From Nannobrachium achirus (taxonomy: Eukaryota > Chordata > Actinopteri > Myctophiformes > Myctophidae): a stretch of 64,000 nt of DNA. Position 1 is the stretch's first letter; each line of letters begins with the position of its first letter. Below are positions 62,203 through 64,000 of the stretch, piece by piece. Under the pieces are notes generated by a model. That model worked only from the letters and a program-made list of their open reading frames with translations, had not been told where the DNA came from and ran no database searches. The translations under genes and the position numbers were made by a program. The stretch is from positions 13,833,043-13,897,042 of the forward strand of contig OY997643.1 in assembly GCA_963921795.1 (NCBI GenBank), written 5' to 3'.

Positions 62203-62291
62203 CCCCCCTCCCCCCCCCTCCCCCCCCCCCCTCCCCCCCCCCCCTCCCCCCCCCCCCCTCCCCCCCGTCCCCATCCCCGTCCCCCCCGTCC
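62203..62291. repeat. Poly(C) tract with single T interruptions
   Basis: Several C runs of 7-14 separated by T. The minus strand is G-rich and has many ways to form G-quadruplexes. Confidence 0.9.
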
Positions 62292-62454
62292 CCTTGCAGG
62301 CTTAAGGGGAGATGGGGTTGATGGCGTTGTGTCTTGCAGTAATCAAACTGGAGTGACACAGGGTCTCATTGACATGCAGCGAGACAAATCCTACCAAATA
62401 CGTCTGTCTGTGTGCACTGCATCCATCCAAAGACCACCTGACAGCGGACTGGGA

Positions 62455-62456
<2 letters not shown>

Positions 62457-62543
<87 letters not shown>
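62457..62543. repeat. (CA)n microsatellite
   Basis: Uninterrupted CA dinucleotides, about 86 bp. Confidence 0.95.
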
Positions 62544-62545
<2 letters not shown>

Positions 62546-62742
62546 AAAAGAAAAGCACCTTATATGCAGAATCAGACTTCAGGCATCGGCAAAATGATGC
62601 ATAAATTCATGCGCACTTCGATCTCTAACACAGCATTGTCTGAGAATAAACATAGCACAAAACAACGCTACAAGAATTGTGGGGTTATGGAAGCAGCGTT
62701 GTCTTTCTAACTGGCAGCCTATAAAAAGGTTGTCCATATGTT

Positions 62743-63211
62743 CAGGGGTGTCGCACCAAATTCTGGGCCCTGGGTACAAGGATTCACTGTGGGGCCCCTG
62801 TGCTGTAACAATTGAAAAATAGCAGATATACAAGCTCACAGCGCGGCACCGAGTGCCGCGCTGCGAGCTTGTAGATCTGCTATTTTTGAAAAATCATAAA
62901 AATCTTTGAATGTTTCAAATTCTTCTAAGGTCTTTTGAAAAAACCTATGTTTCTATGTCAATGGTGCTCAAACCTTTTCATATATATTTGGCCACCGACC
63001 CGCATCTCAAAATATTTAGTTCCAGGGACCCCCCCGCCAGAAGCAAAATTTTAGTTACAAATGTTGGCTTAAAAAAATACATATATTCAAAGATTTGCAC
63101 ACATTTTCAAGACTTTTCAAAAATAGCTAAATAGCTATACAATAATTAAGGGCCCTCCACCTTGGGCCCTGGTAACTCAGTCCCACTTTCCCCCCCTTTG
63201 TGATTCCCCTG
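62743..63211. mobile_element. hAT-like MITE of the CAGGGGTGTC family
   Basis: CAGGGGTGTCGCACC to GTGATTCCCCTG, with a perfect CATATGTT duplication (62735-62742, 63212-63219). Intact hairpin module at 62811-62890. Confidence 0.87.
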
Positions 63212-63249
63212 CATATGTTAGAATTACAATGAGCACTTCTTCTCACTGC

Positions 63250-63476
63250 CAGGGCCGTTTTTAGCTATAGGCGGACTAGGCGGTCGCCTAGAGCGCCAGC
63301 CTAGAGGGGGCGCCAAGGGGGCGCCGAAATGGAGGGAGTGGACCCAAACCAGCCCAAAACCGACCCAAAACCGACTAAATTCACGGCAAAACCCGCAAAA
63401 ATCGCGCGCGCGGGAGTGGGGGGGGCGCATTCGAGAGAGCTCGCCTAGAGCGCCGATTAGGCGCGCTACGGCCCTG
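63250..63476. mobile_element. hAT-like MITE, GC-rich, 227 bp
   Basis: CAGGGCCGTTTTTAGC to GCGCGCTACGGCCCTG, with a perfect CTCACTGC duplication (63242-63249, 63477-63484). CGCCTAGAGCGCC occurs near both ends in opposite orientation. From memory, similar ends are widespread in vertebrates. Confidence 0.87.
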
Positions 63477-63860
63477 CTCACTGCATTGTGACGTGTGGAC
63501 ATATGGGCATACATACAGCATGCTGTCACCTACATTATGCATACTGTAGCTGCAATTTATTCTTAAATGGATGCATCATCTCAGATTGTGTTAATCACAC
63601 TTCGCAACGGGACTCGTTTATGATGGTCTTCACCTCTGCCGACTTGAAATGAATCAGCAGCAACTTAACATCTGTAGAAACTGGCATCACACTGCCAAAT
63701 TAGATCGTCTAGACACCTCATTATGCACATTTTATGGAGTTTTACCCCCACTCTCCGTGCATGAGCTTGTGCATGCGCGTGTGTGTGTGTGTAAAAACGA
63801 ACAACGGTATAGACCACACAAGATTCTTTTTTTCCAGTGTACAGTATATATTTATATATC

Positions 63861-64000
63861 CAGGGGCGTCACAAGGGGGGGAAACGTGGGACTGAGTTAC
63901 CAGGGCCCAAGGTGGAGTGGATTTAATTGTTTTATACTTTAGCTATTGAAAAAATAGCAGATATACAAGCTCACTGCAAGCAGATCTGCTATTTTTGAAA
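63861..64000. mobile_element. hAT-like MITE of the CAGGGGCGTC family, cut by the window end
   Basis: CAGGGGCGTCACAAGG, GTGGGACTGAGTTACC and the start of a hairpin module (AGCAGATATACAAGCTC, about 63955-64000). The remainder lies beyond the window. Confidence 0.7.

Overview
This 64 kb window looks like nuclear DNA of a teleost fish. It holds two spliced exons of a vertebrate-specific TAFA (FAM19A) neurokine gene, tRNA-derived SINEs, L2-type LINE tails, very many short non-autonomous DNA transposons with hAT-type 8-bp target duplications, and an extreme load of CA/GT, CT and ACGC microsatellites. The species cannot be named from the sequence. I saw no bacterial operons, rRNA, CRISPR array or recognisable LTR/retroviral element.

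Host genes. A TAFA gene, closest in memory to TAFA4, lies on the minus strand. Its signal-peptide exon is at 39346-39461 and its cysteine-rich core exon at 24833-24988. They are joined by a phase-1 intron of about 14.4 kb, and the core exon ends in a phase-1 donor. I do not find the next exon (the one with the Trp-Trp-Cys block), so it probably lies left of position 1. That would make 1-24832 another intron. Inside it, on the same strand, is an intact intronless gene for an M17-type leucyl aminopeptidase-like protein of the 'W07G4.4' kind (15703-17331), with a TATA box upstream. It looks like a retrocopy kept open by selection. On the plus strand are a few exon-like segments whose products I do not recognise (3863-4299, 5162-5224, 43376-43555, 57606-57677, 59413-59490).

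Repeat landscape. 1-3.1 kb: TA-flanked elements with a GTTGTCGGGTGGAAAC terminus, a LINE tail and a hAT-like element. 3.4-15.6 kb: hAT-like MITEs, palindromes, a CATATATGG tandem array and a 1.9 kb nested hAT-like element. 17.5-26.2 kb: more CATATATGG repeats, a 1.04 kb inverted repeat, a split L2 and the repeats around the TAFA core exon. 26.7-39.3 kb: mixed repeats plus several repeat-poor islands that could hold intronic regulatory sequence. 39.5-64 kb: probably upstream of the TAFA coding exons, dominated by microsatellites, hAT-like MITEs, a twice-repeated LINE 3' end and a CpG-rich transposon.

The most striking feature is a hairpin module built on AGATCTACAAGCTC and its reverse complement, seen about 40 times. 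The same stem sits inside several transposon families whose ends are unrelated, and the two arms differ between families by matched, pairing-preserving changes. The second is a set of palindromic CCATATATGG repeats, each an exact match to the CArG-box (serum response factor) consensus.
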